Below are positions 9,761 through 19,766 of a DNA stretch of 64,000 bases, piece after piece. Each line of letters opens with the position of its first letter. The first letter of the stretch is position 1. The position numbers were made by a program, and so were the translations under genes. Below the pieces are notes generated by a model. It was not told the DNA's origin, ran no database searches, and saw only the letters and a list, made by a program, of their open reading frames with translations. Source of the DNA: Lachnospiraceae bacterium (GTDB lineage: Bacteria; Bacillota; Clostridia; Lachnospirales; Lachnospiraceae); assembly GCA_022510725.1 (NCBI GenBank), contig JAFLSW010000004.1, forward strand, positions 62,001 to 126,000. The letters run 5' to 3'.

Positions 9761-10219
9761 ATGTATTCACAGGTGCATATAAAAACCGGCAAATGGATCG
9801 GTTATACCATCCTGATGCTTTCTTTGCCGCTGTTGGCTTATGGCTATATTCAAGCAACGGATTCCATTCCACAGCTTTTTCCACCCTGCGGCATGAAAAC
9901 TTTCTTACATATATACTGCCCCGGCTGTGGCGGAACAAGGGCTATGGGATATTTGATCCATTTTCATTTTATAGAATCATTTTTAAGCAACCCACTGGTC
10001 GTATTTATAGCAGGTACGATCCTCTACTACTGGAGCAAGGCATTGTATATGCTGATCAAATATAAAGGAGACGCCCATTACTCTATCTGCATCGGATTTC
10101 TATGGGCATTCCTTGCCATCATGGTCATCTTTTTTGTAATAAGGAATATATTGTTAGTCCGCTTTGGTGTGGACTATCTGGGAGAACTGGCAAAATACTA
10201 TCAGGAAATTACCATATAA
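9761..10219 (+). CDS. DUF2752 membrane protein
   Basis: 152 residues with about four hydrophobic helices. The segment PPCGMKTFLHIYCPGCGGTRA carries the CPxCGGTRA signature of DUF2752. The biochemical role of the family is unknown. An AAAGGGAG ribosome site precedes the ATG. The methyltransferase gene starts 15 nt after its stop. Confidence 0.8.
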   Translation: MYSQVHIKTGKWIGYTILMLSLPLLAYGYIQATDSIPQLFPPCGMKTFLHIYCPGCGGTRAMGYLIHFHFIESFLSNPLVVFIAGTILYYWSKALYMLIKYKGDAHYSICIGFLWAFLAIMVIFFVIRNILLVRFGVDYLGELAKYYQEITI

Positions 10220-10234
10220 ACAGGAGGGATTTCC

Positions 10235-11101
10235 ATGTGGATCGCAGATCAATGGAATGATTATGAAGTGTTGGATACCTGCTCCGGCGAAAAATGTGAA
10301 CGCTGGGGCAATTATATTCTGGTGCGCCCCGATCCCCAGGTCATCTGGGATACGGGACATAACCATCCTTGCTGGAAACAAAAAAATGCCCACTACCACC
10401 GCAGCAGCAAAGGCGGCGGAGAATGGGAGTTTATCGATCTGCCCGATGAATGGACCATCTCTTATAAGGAGCTGACCTTCCATTTAAAGCCTTTCAGCTT
10501 TAAGCATACCGGCCTTTTCCCGGAACAGGCAGTAAACTGGGACTGGTGCAGTCAGATTATAAAAAATGCCGGCAGACCGGTAAAGGTCTTAAATCTCTTT
10601 GCCTATACCGGCGGCGCAACCGTTTCCGCTGCCAAGGCAGGGGCAAGTGTGACTCATGTAGACGCCTCTAAGGGCATGGTGACCTGGGCAAAAGAAAACG
10701 CAGCCTCCAGCGGACTGGCGGATGCTCCCATCCGTTATCTGGTGGACGACTGCGTAAAATTTGTGGAAAGAGAGATCCGTCGGGGCAACACTTATGACGG
10801 TATCATTATGGACCCGCCTTCTTACGGCAGGGGACCCAAAGGGGAATTATGGAAAATGGAAGAGTCCATCTATCCCTTTATTCAGTCCGCCGCAAAGCTT
10901 TTGCACAAGGATTCCCTGTTTTTCCTGATCAATTCCTATACCACAGGACTTCAGCCTGCGGTTCTTTCCTATATGTTAAATACTGCTATTGCAAAGAAAT
11001 TTGGCGGCACAGTGGAAGCCGACGAGGTAGGCCTGCCCGTTTCTTCCACCGGCTTAGTTTTGCCCTGCGGTGCCAGCGGAAGATGGTACAGGAAAGTTTA
11101 A
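10235..11101 (+). CDS. Class I SAM-dependent methyltransferase (COG1092/RlmI-like)
   Basis: 288 residues. The Rossmann motif I NLFAYTGGATVSAAKAGA, the acidic HVDAS at the end of strand 2, and the DPPSYGRGPKGE catalytic loop match the rRNA cytosine/guanine methyltransferase group around RlmI. The N-terminal 100 residues form a compact beta-rich part without the PUA domain of E. coli RlmI. An RNA substrate is expected from the family; the exact base is not deducible. Its 3' end nearly abuts the convergent permease gene. Confidence 0.8.
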   Translation: MWIADQWNDYEVLDTCSGEKCERWGNYILVRPDPQVIWDTGHNHPCWKQKNAHYHRSSKGGGEWEFIDLPDEWTISYKELTFHLKPFSFKHTGLFPEQAVNWDWCSQIIKNAGRPVKVLNLFAYTGGATVSAAKAGASVTHVDASKGMVTWAKENAASSGLADAPIRYLVDDCVKFVEREIRRGNTYDGIIMDPPSYGRGPKGELWKMEESIYPFIQSAAKLLHKDSLFFLINSYTTGLQPAVLSYMLNTAIAKKFGGTVEADEVGLPVSSTGLVLPCGASGRWYRKV

Positions 11102-11103
11102 TC

Positions 11104-13191
11104 TTACTGTAATGCTTCTCTTAACTCTTCCGGAAAGCCATCCAGAAGCAGCATACAGGATTTCACCGAACCATTTTTATAATAAACCTCTACTTCATAT
11201 CTTTCTTCCACCACCATGCCCGGATCCGACATGTAGAGCTTTGCATTACTGTTGAACAGATCGGACAGCACCGGCTCAAAGAGAGAATCATCCGGTTCAA
11301 TGGTCATGAGCAGCTTTGCATTTTCTCCTGTCCATACCATGGTTTCATAGACATCGATCTGGCTTACCTGCCCCGGATCAATGCCGGTCTCCTGGTACCA
11401 GCCTATCTCTTTTAATATAGCAATGATATTTTCATCACTTTCATATACCGGCAGATATAAGTGACCATAACCTTCATCTCCCAATGTGGTGTGGGTATTA
11501 AAATAGATTATGCCTATGGGCGCTTCTTCCATGATCACTGCAGCCTTTCTGTTTCTCGTATCCTCCTTTTGTGCTCCCAACAGCCTTTGAATCACCTCTA
11601 CCGATGTGGTAGATTGTGAATGAATATATTCCTGGCCTAAAAAGGTGAGGTAGCTGACTTCCGGCCTATTGTCAGGATCGATAAATTTCTTATCCACACC
11701 TTCCTGCAGTACCATCTCTACGCTTTCTATATATTCCGGCAGATCATACAGATAGGCATAAAGGCTTCGTATCAATTCCTTATCTACCATATAGCTTCGG
11801 TTTACTTCTTTCCCGTTGTTTAAGAAATATCTGACTAAAAGCAATTCTCCCCCTTCTGCCTCTGTAGAAGGATTTTGGATCGCCTCAGAAAGAACAGAAA
11901 GGATATACTGCTTGGCAGCTTCATCTTCCAGGCACATGGTGGAAAGCAGATATTCGGATCCTGTCATACGAGAGGAAGGATAGAGCTGATCCCACCCCAG
12001 CCTCATATCCGTACTGCGGTAAAGGGAGATACTTGCCATTTTATCTATATCCGGCAGATAAGTATCATATCCCGTCACATCAAGGGCAATGCCAAAATAA
12101 ATTCCCAAAGTAAGGATGGCTGCTGTCAAAAAGGACAGCCTTCCTTTTAAGACATCTTTGAAATTTCCTTCCATGATAAGCTGTAAGATCAACTGCAAAA
12201 ACAGCAGCGCAAATATGGCGCCTAACAGACCATAGGATAATGCCTTATCACCATTGATATCAGTAAAGGCTGTTGCCACGGTTAAAGCTCCCAAAACCAT
12301 GATCAGTACCTTGATCACCGGCTTTGCCTGGGAAAAAGCAATGGCTTTGCCGCCGTTTCCGCCCGTTTTCTTTAGATACAGCTTATAAGCAATGAATCCA
12401 TAGATGACTGCCTCTAAAAACAAGATCAATATTGCTTTTATGATCAAAGGATAATAATAATCACCTATGGCATCGGCATAGTAGGTAAGTGCCATATTCA
12501 CCTTTGCAAACTGCGTAAAAGGAGAAAGCACTCCGTTCATATAAAGATTAGTATAAGTCACCACATGATGATCATAAAAGTGAATCATGAGACTATCACT
12601 CAAGAAGTTGCACAAAGGCTCTGCCAGAAACAAGATCCCGGAACCCAAAAAGCCCAGGATCGGATTTCCCGTCAGGTGCTGGGCGATCAATGCGAGAGCA
12701 TAAGAGCCTGCAAATATGGAAAAATAGATCACAAAGCTTAGACAGGAAAATTGAAAAAACCTTCCGTTCCAAATACCTCTTATGGCCGCCGCTACATTGG
12801 CAAGAGCCATATTGCCTCCGAAGCCGATGATAAAAATAAGCAGGCTGTTAGCGTTGATATAAAGAAAACGGTGAAGGGCTTTTACCGGTACCGACAGATA
12901 CAGGTCAGTTTTATTTTGATGATTGTTATAGGAGAAAGCCGTTAACGCCAGAAAGATACCGATCGCAATACAAAGCAGACCATAGAAGTAGGCATTCGTA
13001 TCTCCGCCCATAATGGTATCCGCTATGATCTCTTTTCTGATCACATCGGCATTTGTACCGATGTGTTCCCCTTTCACGAAAACGATCCCGGGCAATAAAA
13101 AGAACCAGCCGCATATTATGATCACCAAAGACCAGGCACGCTGTTTGAAATTCCACAGACTAAACTTCCAGAATGAGTTTTTTGATGTCAT
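11104..13191 (-). CDS. ABC transporter permease with large C-terminal extracytoplasmic domain
   Basis: 695 residues. About eight membrane helices occupy the first 370 residues. The remainder is soluble and contains no further clear helix, resembling DUF6449-type permeases of YtrA-controlled transporters. The start overlaps the 3' end of the ATPase gene by 32 nt, and a GGAGG site lies 9 nt upstream, so both are translated from one message. Such cassettes often respond to cell-wall antibiotics; the substrate here is unknown. Confidence 0.8.
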   Translation of the reverse strand: MTSKNSFWKFSLWNFKQRAWSLVIIICGWFFLLPGIVFVKGEHIGTNADVIRKEIIADTIMGGDTNAYFYGLLCIAIGIFLALTAFSYNNHQNKTDLYLSVPVKALHRFLYINANSLLIFIIGFGGNMALANVAAAIRGIWNGRFFQFSCLSFVIYFSIFAGSYALALIAQHLTGNPILGFLGSGILFLAEPLCNFLSDSLMIHFYDHHVVTYTNLYMNGVLSPFTQFAKVNMALTYYADAIGDYYYPLIIKAILILFLEAVIYGFIAYKLYLKKTGGNGGKAIAFSQAKPVIKVLIMVLGALTVATAFTDINGDKALSYGLLGAIFALLFLQLILQLIMEGNFKDVLKGRLSFLTAAILTLGIYFGIALDVTGYDTYLPDIDKMASISLYRSTDMRLGWDQLYPSSRMTGSEYLLSTMCLEDEAAKQYILSVLSEAIQNPSTEAEGGELLLVRYFLNNGKEVNRSYMVDKELIRSLYAYLYDLPEYIESVEMVLQEGVDKKFIDPDNRPEVSYLTFLGQEYIHSQSTTSVEVIQRLLGAQKEDTRNRKAAVIMEEAPIGIIYFNTHTTLGDEGYGHLYLPVYESDENIIAILKEIGWYQETGIDPGQVSQIDVYETMVWTGENAKLLMTIEPDDSLFEPVLSDLFNSNAKLYMSDPGMVVEERYEVEVYYKNGSVKSCMLLLDGFPEELREALQ

Positions 13192-14074
13192 ATCCCACTA
13201 CCTCCGTTTCACTGATAAATATTTCTTCCAATGTCAGGGGAAGAACCTCGCAGAACACGGTGTCAAGGCTATCGAAGACTTTCATCACTTCTTCTCTGCC
13301 TCCTCTTACCGTCAAAATATGCAAAGAGCCTCTCTGGTCCGATTTGATGATGTCGCACTTTTGTTTTGCTTTTTCCAGTTCGTCATCTTTTTCAAAAACA
13401 CATTGTATCTTTTGGATATTGCATTTCATATCATCCAGATCTCTATTAAACAGGATGCCGCCCCTATGGAGCAGTCCTACAGTATCACAGATATCCTCCA
13501 ACTCCCTTAGGTTGTGAGAAGCAATGACAGGCGTCAGTCCCCGCTCTCCCATTTCCTTTGCCATAAGGCTCTTTACCCCCTGCCTCATGACCGGGTCCAA
13601 GCCGTCAAAGGTTTCATCACAAAGGAGATAATCTGTTTTGGCGGAAAGTCCCAGTATGATGGCCAGCTGCTTTTTCATTCCCTTGGAGTAGCTGCCGATC
13701 TTCCGCTTGGCATCCAGACCAAACTGCGTCATCAGCTTATAAAACTCTTCCTTGTCAAAGGTGGGATATACCATGGCATAATACTCCGCCATATCCGTTC
13801 CGTTTCCATGAGCAAAAAAGTATGGTTCATCTGCAATAAAAAATACTTTTTTCTTTGCCTCGGGATTATCATAAACAGGAAGGTCATCTATCAAAGCTTC
13901 TCCCTCATCCGGCCGTATCACCCCTGATATCATTCTCATCAAGGTGCTCTTTCCTGCTCCGTTGGTACCGATCAGGCCAAACACCATACCTTCTTTCATT
14001 TCACAATCTATCCGGTCCACTGCCGGGAAACCGTCAAATCTTTTGGTTATGCCTTTTACAGCGATCATGCCCAT
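13160..14074 (-). CDS. ABC transporter ATP-binding protein
   Basis: 304 residues. Walker A is GTNGAGKST, the signature loop is SYSKGMKKQ, and Walker B is LLCDETFDGLD, with DET in place of the usual DEP. A C-terminal tail of about 90 residues follows the nucleotide-binding domain. It overlaps the upstream GntR gene by 10 nt and the downstream permease gene by 32 nt. An alternative start at 14068 has slightly better ribosome-site spacing. Confidence 0.9.
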   Translation of the reverse strand: MGMIAVKGITKRFDGFPAVDRIDCEMKEGMVFGLIGTNGAGKSTLMRMISGVIRPDEGEALIDDLPVYDNPEAKKKVFFIADEPYFFAHGNGTDMAEYYAMVYPTFDKEEFYKLMTQFGLDAKRKIGSYSKGMKKQLAIILGLSAKTDYLLCDETFDGLDPVMRQGVKSLMAKEMGERGLTPVIASHNLRELEDICDTVGLLHRGGILFNRDLDDMKCNIQKIQCVFEKDDELEKAKQKCDIIKSDQRGSLHILTVRGGREEVMKVFDSLDTVFCEVLPLTLEEIFISETEVVGYDIKKLILEV

Positions 14075-14445
14075 TTACCTCCCTCTCTGTTTTTTCTCTC
14101 CTCAAGCCACCCTATCAATACAGACAGCTCTATGCCGGATTCCTCCGCTTCCTTGGCAATCACAGAAAGCTTCTCCAAGATCTCCCGGCGCTTGATATCC
14201 TTTAATTTCTTATTTTCCGCCACAAAAATCCCTTTTCCTTTTACCGTATAGCAAAATCCCTGTCGCTCCAGTTCCCCGTATGCCTTTTGGATGGTATTGG
14301 GATTAATGGAAAGCTCCATGGCAAGGGTTCTTACCGAAGGCAGCTTCTCGTTGGGGGCAAGGGCGCCCTTTACGATCAGATTTTTGTATCTGGAAACGAT
14401 CTGCTCATAAATGGGAGCAGCATCTGTATAATCAATCCAAATCAT
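14065..14445 (-). CDS. GntR-family (YtrA subfamily) transcriptional regulator
   Basis: 126 residues: an N-terminal winged helix (IYEQIVSRYKNLIVKGAL, then LPSVRTLAMELSINPNTIQKAYGELERQG) and a short C-terminal dimerisation part of about 50 residues, the size typical of YtrA repressors. First gene of the ABC cassette. An inverted repeat sits just downstream of its own promoter, so autoregulation is likely. Confidence 0.9.
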   Translation of the reverse strand: MIWIDYTDAAPIYEQIVSRYKNLIVKGALAPNEKLPSVRTLAMELSINPNTIQKAYGELERQGFCYTVKGKGIFVAENKKLKDIKRREILEKLSVIAKEAEESGIELSVLIGWLEERKNREGGKWA

Positions 14446-14469
14446 TTAGTCCCTCCTTTGGTCTCAACT

Positions 14470-14521
14470 GTACTATCTGTAATAGTACACTTAAAATATC
14501 ATATTCTTTTTATCCTGTCAA
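14470..14521 (-). promoter_or_regulatory. Promoter and inverted-repeat operator of the GntR/ABC cassette
   Basis: TTGACA (14516-14521) and TATTTT (14493-14498) on the minus strand with 17 nt between them. Directly downstream lies the inverted repeat GTACTAT-5 nt-ATAGTAC (14470-14488), placed over the expected transcription start and thus a good repressor site. Confidence 0.7.
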
Positions 14522-14531
14522 CACCTTTACA

Positions 14532-14572
14532 CAAAAAAATCCCGATATGCAAAAACTCACATATCGGGATCT
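14532..14572 (-). terminator. Terminator of the HD-GYP gene
   Basis: ATCCCGATATG pairs with CATATCGGGAT around a loop of about 9 nt (14539-14570), followed on the minus strand by a run of seven T. Confidence 0.85.
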
Positions 14573-14591
14573 CTTTCATACTCAAATTATT

Positions 14592-15914
14592 TTATTCATT
14601 TCCACTCATTTTTTCAATATCTTCCGCTACTACAAAAAACGCTTCCACAACCGCCGGATCAAAATGTGTACCGGATTCCTCCCTAATGATCCCATAGGCC
14701 TTTTCAAGCGGCATGGCATTTTTATAACAGCGTTTGGAAGTCAGTGCGTCAAAAACATCCGCCACTGCCATAATCCTTGCACAAAGCGGTATTTCTTCTC
14801 CGCTTATACCATAAGGATACCCTTTTCCATTCCACCACTCATGATGATACGCCGCCATCTCCACCGCTATGTTCAAATACCCTGATTCCCCAAGCTCTTC
14901 CTTTGCATGGGTAAGCAGTTCCTCTCCTGCCGTAGTATGGGTTTTCATAATCTTAAATTCTTCTTCTGTCAGTTTTCCCGGCTTATTTAGAACGGCATCC
15001 GGTATATGTATCTTTCCAATGTCATGAAGCGGCGCTGCCACTACCATATCTCCCATATACCTGTCAGTCAAAATATCACTGTACATGCCCTGCCTTTTAA
15101 GCTGGTTTGCGATACCCTCCACATATTTTGCTGTACGCCTGATATGTCCGCCTGTGTTGTCGTCCCTGTTCTCCACGACCTCCGCCATGAACGAAATCAT
15201 ACCGGACTGCATATTAGTAACCCGTTCATGGTAAAAGGAACGCTTATTTCCTTGCATGATCAGCACAACAATTGTAATCGTCATGATAAATGCTGCCATA
15301 CTGCTGATACCGATAAATGACATGATCTCATGTCCGTAAGAGCTATCCGCCGCCTGCAAATTTCCTCTGTCTCTCACAATCTGCATTACTTCCGAATTGG
15401 AGAAGAACATCATCAAAATCCCAACCATCCAAAGCAGATACTTCTCTGATTTTCGCAGACTCCTGTGCTTCATATTCTCATGAAACCAAATGCGCCATTG
15501 CCCTCCTTTCACATAAAACAGGATCAGCAGTAGGAACAATACTCCGTAAACCATAACCTGATATATCACTGTTTCCTGCACTGACAGAGAAAGCAGATAG
15601 GGCGGTATAAGCATAATTGTGATCAAAAGCCCATTGATAATACCCAAAAACGGTATCATCAAAAGCAGTCCCCGCAGTCGATGTTTTTTCCTGCCAAGGC
15701 AGATATTCAGCCCAATCAAAAACATAACTGCCATTGATGCCGCATCTTTTCCAAAAGCCAAAAATATGCTGACAACAAAGAAAAAACTAATTCCGTAAAA
15801 GATACGCTGTTTCTTAGTTTCCATATCAGGTTCTAAAAACACATACTTTTTTACTAAGAAACTGCTGGATGCAATTGCCGCTGTTTCCAATATACCAATA
15901 ATCTCTGTATCCAT
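14592..15914 (-). CDS. HD-GYP domain protein with polytopic membrane N-terminus
   Basis: 440 residues. Roughly seven to eight membrane helices fill residues 1-210, then an HD-GYP domain. The metal motifs are intact: HDIGKIHIPDAVLNKPGKL, HHEWWNGKGYP and DVFDALTSKRCYK. Such proteins hydrolyse cyclic di-GMP. The membrane part probably senses an external or lipid signal. The gene stands alone with a terminator. The substrate is assumed from the conserved motif. Confidence 0.88.
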   Translation of the reverse strand: MDTEIIGILETAAIASSSFLVKKYVFLEPDMETKKQRIFYGISFFFVVSIFLAFGKDAASMAVMFLIGLNICLGRKKHRLRGLLLMIPFLGIINGLLITIMLIPPYLLSLSVQETVIYQVMVYGVLFLLLILFYVKGGQWRIWFHENMKHRSLRKSEKYLLWMVGILMMFFSNSEVMQIVRDRGNLQAADSSYGHEIMSFIGISSMAAFIMTITIVVLIMQGNKRSFYHERVTNMQSGMISFMAEVVENRDDNTGGHIRRTAKYVEGIANQLKRQGMYSDILTDRYMGDMVVAAPLHDIGKIHIPDAVLNKPGKLTEEEFKIMKTHTTAGEELLTHAKEELGESGYLNIAVEMAAYHHEWWNGKGYPYGISGEEIPLCARIMAVADVFDALTSKRCYKNAMPLEKAYGIIREESGTHFDPAVVEAFFVVAEDIEKMSGNE

Positions 15915-15962
15915 CTCAATGCTTTCTCCCGCATTATTCTTTACATTTTTCAGGGCTGATTA

Positions 15963-16652
15963 TTATTTTACCCCTTCTTCGAGAGTACAGATGACCAACT
16001 CACTCTTCATACCGTTCAGTTCGATGATATTATCAGCGCCCGGAGAATCAAATGCCTCTGTGGGCTTCCCGTTTTTCTCGAATGAAATGCTTGTTCCCAT
16101 CCCTTTTGTAACAGCAGTGAATACTGCATCTTCCGGAATGCTGATTCTTGAAGTTGCCGACACCTGATTCATTGCTATAACACCCTTTATGGAACGGCAG
16201 ACCACATTCATATTCAGATTGCAGTCTATTTCAACTTTTCCAACAACATCTTCTAATACGACATTCTGCGTCTTGCTATTTAGCTCAATACTGTCACAGT
16301 CTAAAGAATGCACCTCAATCGTTTCAGCATTTACCGCCAGCTCGACTTTTCCGATATACTGTGCCGGAATCCGGACAAAGATTGAAACAGCTTCTTTGGC
16401 TGTTGCCTCTGTCACCCCGTTTTGACGGGTAACATCAATATCGATCCTGTTTCTGGTGTCATCAATTTTAACCTTAAAATCGCTTTGAATCGTTGACAGC
16501 GTATCAGACATAAGACCAACGCAGATTTTTTCTCCACTATACCCCGAAAGTATAAGTTGTTTTGCCGCGCCAAATTTCATATCATATCGTTTCGGCTCGT
16601 TAATGTCATATTCTGTAACACTCTCATAAAGATAATTTTTAGCAAATGTCAT
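15963..16652 (-). CDS. DUF4097-like beta-helix protein
   Basis: About 229 residues without signal peptide or membrane segment. Repeating short strands with the pattern VELAVNAETIEVHSLDCDSIEL resemble the DUF4097 putative adhesin fold seen in cytoplasmic and membrane-linked proteins. I chose 16652 because AAAGGAGG is 8 nt upstream; the ATG at 16658 is too close. It is the last gene of the TetR-ABC cassette, after the permease. Role unknown. Confidence 0.65.
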   Translation of the reverse strand: MTFAKNYLYESVTEYDINEPKRYDMKFGAAKQLILSGYSGEKICVGLMSDTLSTIQSDFKVKIDDTRNRIDIDVTRQNGVTEATAKEAVSIFVRIPAQYIGKVELAVNAETIEVHSLDCDSIELNSKTQNVVLEDVVGKVEIDCNLNMNVVCRSIKGVIAMNQVSATSRISIPEDAVFTAVTKGMGTSISFEKNGKPTEAFDSPGADNIIELNGMKSELVICTLEEGVK

Positions 16653-16681
16653 ATCCATGACCTCCTTTATTGTATCTTATC

Positions 16682-18991
16682 TTATTCCTTAATAAGAGAA
16701 TATGCAGTGATTCTCTTAATCGGGTGGCAAAGTATCACACCGATAATCATATTCACAACTGTTAATATCACTGCCATGACAAGCAGCATATACAGCGGTA
16801 TTTCAAAATTATTCTTCATGGCACCGATCACACTGAAGATGCCATCAAACATAACAGGAAGGTAGGCAATTCCAAGCACCGCAGAAAGCAATGCTCCAAA
16901 CAATACCACCGGCGTAATGCTGCCTACTGTCTGAATAATAAGCTGCCCGCTTGTGAAACCCATTGCTTTATAGATACCGAAATCTGTTTTCAGATTGGTT
17001 ATCATCGAGAGCAGTATCACATAAAGTATGAGCAATATGATCAGAACAGTGATGATAAATAATACAATCGCTACAATGGTGATTAACGACGAATACATCA
17101 TCTGCATACTTTCTGTTTCCTTGGCTGCATTGCTGACACTGACGATATATTCATCATAGTCGCTGCCTAACTTATCTACAAAGGAATCAATATCTGCGTT
17201 TTCGTCCATATACAGATTCAGCGAATAAAGCGGCGTATCGGATATGTTGACATATCCCGAATCGGTAATTTCCGCAATCAGACCGTTATTATTTACACTC
17301 TGAATATATCCCGTTACCTTATAAACATATTCCTTTCCATTTAGTGACAGTTTGAATGTATCTCCTATTTCATAATTTTCGGAAAATTCACTGCCGATGG
17401 CTATCTCATCTGCTGCGATCGGATGCCGTCCACTGTAAACAATATTATTTTCAAGCAGCGAAAAATCCTCACAGACAATAACAGGAATACTTCCGTCTGA
17501 ATACTCCGCCATCGAAATCCCATAGCTTACTGCCTTAACATTTTCTTTTTCAAGGATATCCTCCAGTTCATCAAAATGCTCTTCTTCCACCCGTACTCTT
17601 ATATCAGGCAGCTCCTCGGAAAGCGTAGTAAGGAAATTATAGGGCCGGACATTGACATTATAAAGAAGCACTCCCGTAAATGTCAGCAGTATCATCATCA
17701 CAAAGGTAACCGCAAATAAGAGAACATTTCGTCCCACCGATTCGCTTGCCTGCTTGAGGATCAGGTTTAATCCTACCCCGCCGGCTGAAGTGTCCAGAGG
17801 AAAATGATTTTTGCCGATAGGTTTTAACGGGTCTATGCCCCTTATAGCATTGATAGGCTCAAGCCGTTTGATTTTTTTCGATGCCAGTACAGTAAATACA
17901 AATACTGCTGTCAGAATAGTTATTACAGTAATGCAAGCGGCGGCAATGTCAAATACGGGAGTGTAGGAAAATCCCGACTGAACAGCCAGTACATTTGCAA
18001 CAACGGGAATGAGTGCATAGGATAATGCCACCCCCAGTGCCAGCCCTATGCCGCAAATCAAAACATAGGGTATTACCTGACCAAACATAAGCATTCTGCT
18101 TGTGTAACCTATGCCCTTTAATACACCCATTTCATTGATTTCTTCATCAATGGTATTCTTTATCTTGAAGCGGGCGAGGAAGATACTCACAATAAGCACA
18201 AGCAGCGCAAATACTGCAAGAAACAGCACTATTGTACTTGATACCATTGTTCTGCTGCCTTTTGTTGTCTGGCGGTCAAGGAGGGATATTGTGGGGATAT
18301 CTTTATCCTTTAGAAGCCTGCTGACATATGTTTGCACCTCAGACAGTTCTGCGTTTTCTTCCGTTCTTATCAGATATTCGGTAACAGAGAGGAAATTATC
18401 ATCATCTTGCAGCATATCGTATGCCTGATCCGAAAGATACAGCCCGATAAATCCTGTTCCATAGTTTCCGTACTGCATTTCACTGATGATACCACTGACC
18501 GTAAAGCAGTATTCCTTACCGTCAATGATGTATCTTATATCTTCGCCTGTTTTATAACCGCCAAGCTCCGAAAGATACAGGGGAATATATGCACTGATAT
18601 CGCTTGTGCTCCCGGTCTGCTCAGTAATCCTGTGCTTTGTCAGCTCCCGCTCATCATCAACACGATAAAAGTATGTATTCATTGTAAATTCAGAGTCCTG
18701 AAAATCCTGTAAAGCGGCAGACGCAAACAAAACTTCATTTGTATTTACCTGGGAAACTCCATCCAGCTTTGAAATATCATCCAAAAGTTCATCTGAGGAT
18801 AACAGGTTGGGTATCGTCACGCTCAGATCGGCGGTGTTCAGTTCATCAAACAGCATATCGTATGCGTCTTTAGTCTGAAACAAAAGTACAAGGGCAGTAT
18901 TCAGAATAAGGGCAGTGATCAGCATAACAATACCAAAGGACACAAACTGGCCTTTTGCCTTTTTCAGATTATGAAGGATAAGTTTTCCCAT
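16682..18991 (-). CDS. FtsX/MacB-family ABC transporter permease
   Basis: 769 residues with two FtsX-type repeats: a first helix, a large extracytoplasmic domain (about 45-230), three helices around 255-380, a second helix at about 425, a second outer domain, and three C-terminal helices. This is the BceB/YtrF-like layout. It works with the ATPase encoded 2 nt upstream. Substrate unknown; such pairs handle lipoproteins, peptides or antimicrobial peptides. Confidence 0.88.
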   Translation of the reverse strand: MGKLILHNLKKAKGQFVSFGIVMLITALILNTALVLLFQTKDAYDMLFDELNTADLSVTIPNLLSSDELLDDISKLDGVSQVNTNEVLFASAALQDFQDSEFTMNTYFYRVDDERELTKHRITEQTGSTSDISAYIPLYLSELGGYKTGEDIRYIIDGKEYCFTVSGIISEMQYGNYGTGFIGLYLSDQAYDMLQDDDNFLSVTEYLIRTEENAELSEVQTYVSRLLKDKDIPTISLLDRQTTKGSRTMVSSTIVLFLAVFALLVLIVSIFLARFKIKNTIDEEINEMGVLKGIGYTSRMLMFGQVIPYVLICGIGLALGVALSYALIPVVANVLAVQSGFSYTPVFDIAAACITVITILTAVFVFTVLASKKIKRLEPINAIRGIDPLKPIGKNHFPLDTSAGGVGLNLILKQASESVGRNVLLFAVTFVMMILLTFTGVLLYNVNVRPYNFLTTLSEELPDIRVRVEEEHFDELEDILEKENVKAVSYGISMAEYSDGSIPVIVCEDFSLLENNIVYSGRHPIAADEIAIGSEFSENYEIGDTFKLSLNGKEYVYKVTGYIQSVNNNGLIAEITDSGYVNISDTPLYSLNLYMDENADIDSFVDKLGSDYDEYIVSVSNAAKETESMQMMYSSLITIVAIVLFIITVLIILLILYVILLSMITNLKTDFGIYKAMGFTSGQLIIQTVGSITPVVLFGALLSAVLGIAYLPVMFDGIFSVIGAMKNNFEIPLYMLLVMAVILTVVNMIIGVILCHPIKRITAYSLIKE

Positions 18992-18992
18992 A

Positions 18993-19754
18993 TTACCACC
19001 CCATCTCCTTCAGAAAATCTTCCAGCTTTTTTGTCCGTTTCGTATCATCTGCGGAATATGTTCCGAGATCGCAGTCCCCGTAGATCGTGCCATCTTTAAT
19101 ATATACCACTCTGTTGCCCCTAAGCGCAGATTTTTTATCATGGGTTACCATAATGATACTTTGTCCGGTGGCATTCAGCATGGAAAATACATCTAATACG
19201 GCATCGGAATTATTGGAGTTGAGTGCACCTGTCGGTTCGTCGGCAAAGATAGCCGACGGCTCGTTGATAGCCGCCCTGACGATTCCCGCTCTCTGGGCTT
19301 CACCGCCTGAAATCAGCGACGGCAGTTTCTTTCTCGTCGCAGGGGGAATATTCACCATATCGAAAAGTTTATTTGCCCTTTCCACAATATCTGCTTTATT
19401 CCTGCTTGTCAGGCTTCCGGCGGTTATCACATTGTCAAGCAGATTCATTTTATCGATCAGATAGATCTGCTGAAAAACAAATCCACAATTCTTTCTTCTG
19501 AATACCGCAAGCTCATCACTGTTCATTCCGGTAATCTCTGTTCCACAAAACATGATCGTGCCTGCATTAGGTGTATCCATACCTGAAAGAGAATACATCA
19601 GCGTCGACTTTCCTGCGCCTGACGCTCCCATGATAACCGTAAAATCACCCTTGTAAATATCGATATCAAAATCAGAATAAATAACCTGTTCGCTCTCACC
19701 CGACCCAAATACCTTTTTCAAATGCTTTGCAGAAATAATGACCTCTTTTTCCAT
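18993..19754 (-). CDS. ABC transporter ATP-binding protein (MacB/LolD type)
   Basis: 253 residues. Walker A GASGAGKST, Q-loop, signature SGGEAQRAGI, Walker B AIFADEPTGALNS and the switch histidine in VTHDKK are intact. Start at 19754 is preferred since GGAGG is 5-6 nt upstream; an in-frame ATG at 19766 abuts the TetR stop. Partner of the FtsX-type permease. Confidence 0.92.
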   Translation of the reverse strand: MEKEVIISAKHLKKVFGSGESEQVIYSDFDIDIYKGDFTVIMGASGAGKSTLMYSLSGMDTPNAGTIMFCGTEITGMNSDELAVFRRKNCGFVFQQIYLIDKMNLLDNVITAGSLTSRNKADIVERANKLFDMVNIPPATRKKLPSLISGGEAQRAGIVRAAINEPSAIFADEPTGALNSNNSDAVLDVFSMLNATGQSIIMVTHDKKSALRGNRVVYIKDGTIYGDCDLGTYSADDTKRTKKLEDFLKEMGW

Positions 19755-19766
19755 GAATACCTCCAA

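Noticed and set aside
14532-14572. Transposon end or operator near the HD-GYP gene
   Set aside because: The hairpin is followed by a T-run and sits just after the stop codon, so a terminator explains it.
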